Below, piece after piece: positions 62,918 to 64,000 of a DNA stretch of 64,000 nucleotides. Position 1 is the stretch's first letter. Each line of letters begins with the position of its first letter. The translations under genes and the position numbers were made by a program. A model generated the notes under the pieces. That model worked only from the letters and a program-made list of their open reading frames with translations. It had not been told where the DNA came from and made no database searches. The stretch comes from Bacteroidota bacterium (GTDB lineage: Bacteria; Bacteroidota; Bacteroidia; Cytophagales; Cyclobacteriaceae). The stretch is taken from NCBI GenBank assembly GCA_023428695.1, contig JAEYWY010000028.1, forward strand, positions 186,001 through 250,000. Direction: 5' to 3'.

Positions 62918-64000
62918 ATGTATATCGAGATCATGGATACGACCCTGCGAGACGGGGAGCAGACATCAGGAGTTGCCTACACAGCATCCGAAAAGCTGAA
63001 CATTGCAAAAATGTTGCTGGAGGAAGTTAAGGTTAACCGGATTGAAATTGCGTCTGCACGAATTTCTGATGGCGAATTTGAAGCTGCGACCAGGATCGTG
63101 CGTTGGGCCCGTGATCACGGATACCTCGATGCCATCGAAATACTTGGATTTGTCGATGACAACCGTTCACTTGACTGGATACACCGCGCGGGGGGCAAGG
63201 TCGTCAATTTGCTTTGCAAGGGATCGCTCAAACATCTCGAAGGTCAACTCCGGAAGACACCTGAAGCTCACGTCGCCGATATACGCGCAACTATTGCCTA
63301 TGCAACTTCGCTTGGCATCAGCGTCAACGTCTATTTCGAAGACTGGTCAAATGGAATGCGGAATGATTCCGGTTATGTCTACTTCCTCATGGAGGAACTG
63401 CGCGATGAACCCATAAAACGCTTTATGCTTCCGGACACGCTCGGTGTTCTTAATCCGGACGAGGCCTACCGGTTCGTCCGCGAAATGATTGAGCGTTTCC
63501 CGGGCAAACATTTCGACCTGCATGCACACAACGACTATGATCTTTCTGTCGCCAATTGTTTCGCGGCGGTGAAAGCGGGAATACACGGATTACACGTAAC
63601 CGTCAACGGACTGGGTGAGCGCGCAGGGAACACTCCCCTTTCAAGTGTGGTCGCGGTACTTAAGGATCACCTTAAGGCAGAATTCTCCGTTGAGGAGTCG
63701 GCACTCTGCAGCGTGAGTAAACTCGTCGAAGTTTTCTCCGGTATCGGAGTACCGGCAAACAAACCCGTAATCGGCGACCACGTATTCACCCAAACGTGCG
63801 GTGTACACGCCGATGGCGACAACAAAGGCAATCTGTACTACAACGAATTGATGCCGGAACGTTTCGGTCGCACGCGTAAATACGCACTCGGGAAAACATC
63901 GGGCAACGCCAGCATTCGCAAGAACCTGGAAGAACTGGGAATCGAGCTCGACCCGGAGGCGCTGCGTAAGGTTACGCAACGCGTCGTCGAACTTGGTGAC
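62918..64000 (+). CDS. Alpha-isopropylmalate synthase / homocitrate synthase family protein (3' truncated by window edge)
   Basis: The first 361 codons of a DRE-TIM metallolyase. MDTTLRDGEQTSGVAYT is the family's DRDG motif with the catalytic Arg and metal-binding Asp; HAHNDYDLSVANCFAAVKAG gives the His-x-His metal ligands; GLGERAGNTPLSSVV is the C-terminal end of the barrel; TCGVHADGDNKGNLYY matches the flexible-lid subdomain. It condenses acetyl-CoA with a 2-keto acid (2-isopropylmalate, citramalate or homocitrate formation). The start could also be a GTG at 62891. The C-terminal regulatory domain, if present, lies outside the window, so the exact substrate cannot be assigned. Confidence 0.9.
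   Translation, partial: MYIEIMDTTLRDGEQTSGVAYTASEKLNIAKMLLEEVKVNRIEIASARISDGEFEAATRIVRWARDHGYLDAIEILGFVDDNRSLDWIHRAGGKVVNLLCKGSLKHLEGQLRKTPEAHVADIRATIAYATSLGISVNVYFEDWSNGMRNDSGYVYFLMEELRDEPIKRFMLPDTLGVLNPDEAYRFVREMIERFPGKHFDLHAHNDYDLSVANCFAAVKAGIHGLHVTVNGLGERAGNTPLSSVVAVLKDHLKAEFSVEESALCSVSKLVEVFSGIGVPANKPVIGDHVFTQTCGVHADGDNKGNLYYNELMPERFGRTRKYALGKTSGNASIRKNLEELGIELDPEALRKVTQRVVELGD

Noticed and set aside
55931..64000. Defence island or prophage at the right end
   Set aside because: No phage, integrase, transposase, restriction or CRISPR gene accompanies the HipA-like pair; neighbours look like ordinary chromosomal genes.

Overview
The window looks like a chromosomal segment of a Bacteroidota member, most likely of the Cytophagia. 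This rests on a PorP/SprF-type protein next to a giant secreted protein with a type-B type IX secretion (T9SS) C-terminal domain, many SPII lipoproteins, a class A2 beta-lactamase, a Bacteroidota-type Nudix sugar regulator, few Shine-Dalgarno sites and some TTG starts. No rRNA, tRNA, CRISPR array, insertion sequence or prophage was recognised. Both edges cut genes: a tex gene on the left and an isopropylmalate-synthase-like gene on the right.

Layout. 1-7.8 kb: the 3' part of tex, then (minus) a 1665-residue repeat adhesin coupled to a SprF-like protein. 7.9-11.7 kb: upper glycolysis (pgi, pfkA, ROK sugar kinase). 11.6-13.0 kb: an HTTM-like membrane protein and a small partner. 13.1-24.6 kb: a minus-strand alpha-glucan operon in the order amylase lipoprotein, glgE, treS-like/maltokinase fusion, glgB, GH57. 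24.8-27.6 kb: penicillin-acylase family protein and a TMEM220 protein. 27.7-35.5 kb: a ThuA / DUF1080 / sugar isomerase / Gfo-Idh-MocA / cytochrome c group that looks like an oxidative keto-sugar pathway. 36.4-40.1 kb: xylose utilisation (xylB-xylA) divergent from a Nudix-type regulator, with a strong palindrome between them. 40.5-47.5 kb: MFS transporter, SGNH hydrolase, then a maltose phosphorylase / beta-phosphoglucomutase / PfkB / ROK operon. 47.6-51.4 kb: glycerol operon glpF-glpK-glpD. 51.5-55.7 kb: an operon of a lamin-tail lipoprotein, a DUF4956 membrane protein, an HlyD-like adaptor and a TolC-like protein. 55.9-64 kb: S41 peptidase, MFS transporter, two lone response regulators, a HipA-like kinase/DUF3037 pair, beta-lactamase, SRAP protein and the partial isopropylmalate-synthase-like gene.

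How the genes work together. Most of the window handles sugars: maltose can be phosphorylated to maltose-1-phosphate (maltokinase domain), polymerised by GlgE and branched by GlgB, or split by maltose phosphorylase into glucose and beta-glucose-1-phosphate, which feed the ROK kinases, PgmB, Pgi and PfkA.

The most striking observation is that the trehalose-synthase domain of the treS-maltokinase fusion has lost its GH13 nucleophile (Ser208 where Asp is expected) plus other active-site residues, while the maltokinase half and GlgE look intact. This suggests a GlgE pathway fed by maltose rather than trehalose. The lamin-tail/DUF4956/HlyD/TolC operon and the HipA-like/DUF3037 pair are the best candidates for poorly described systems.
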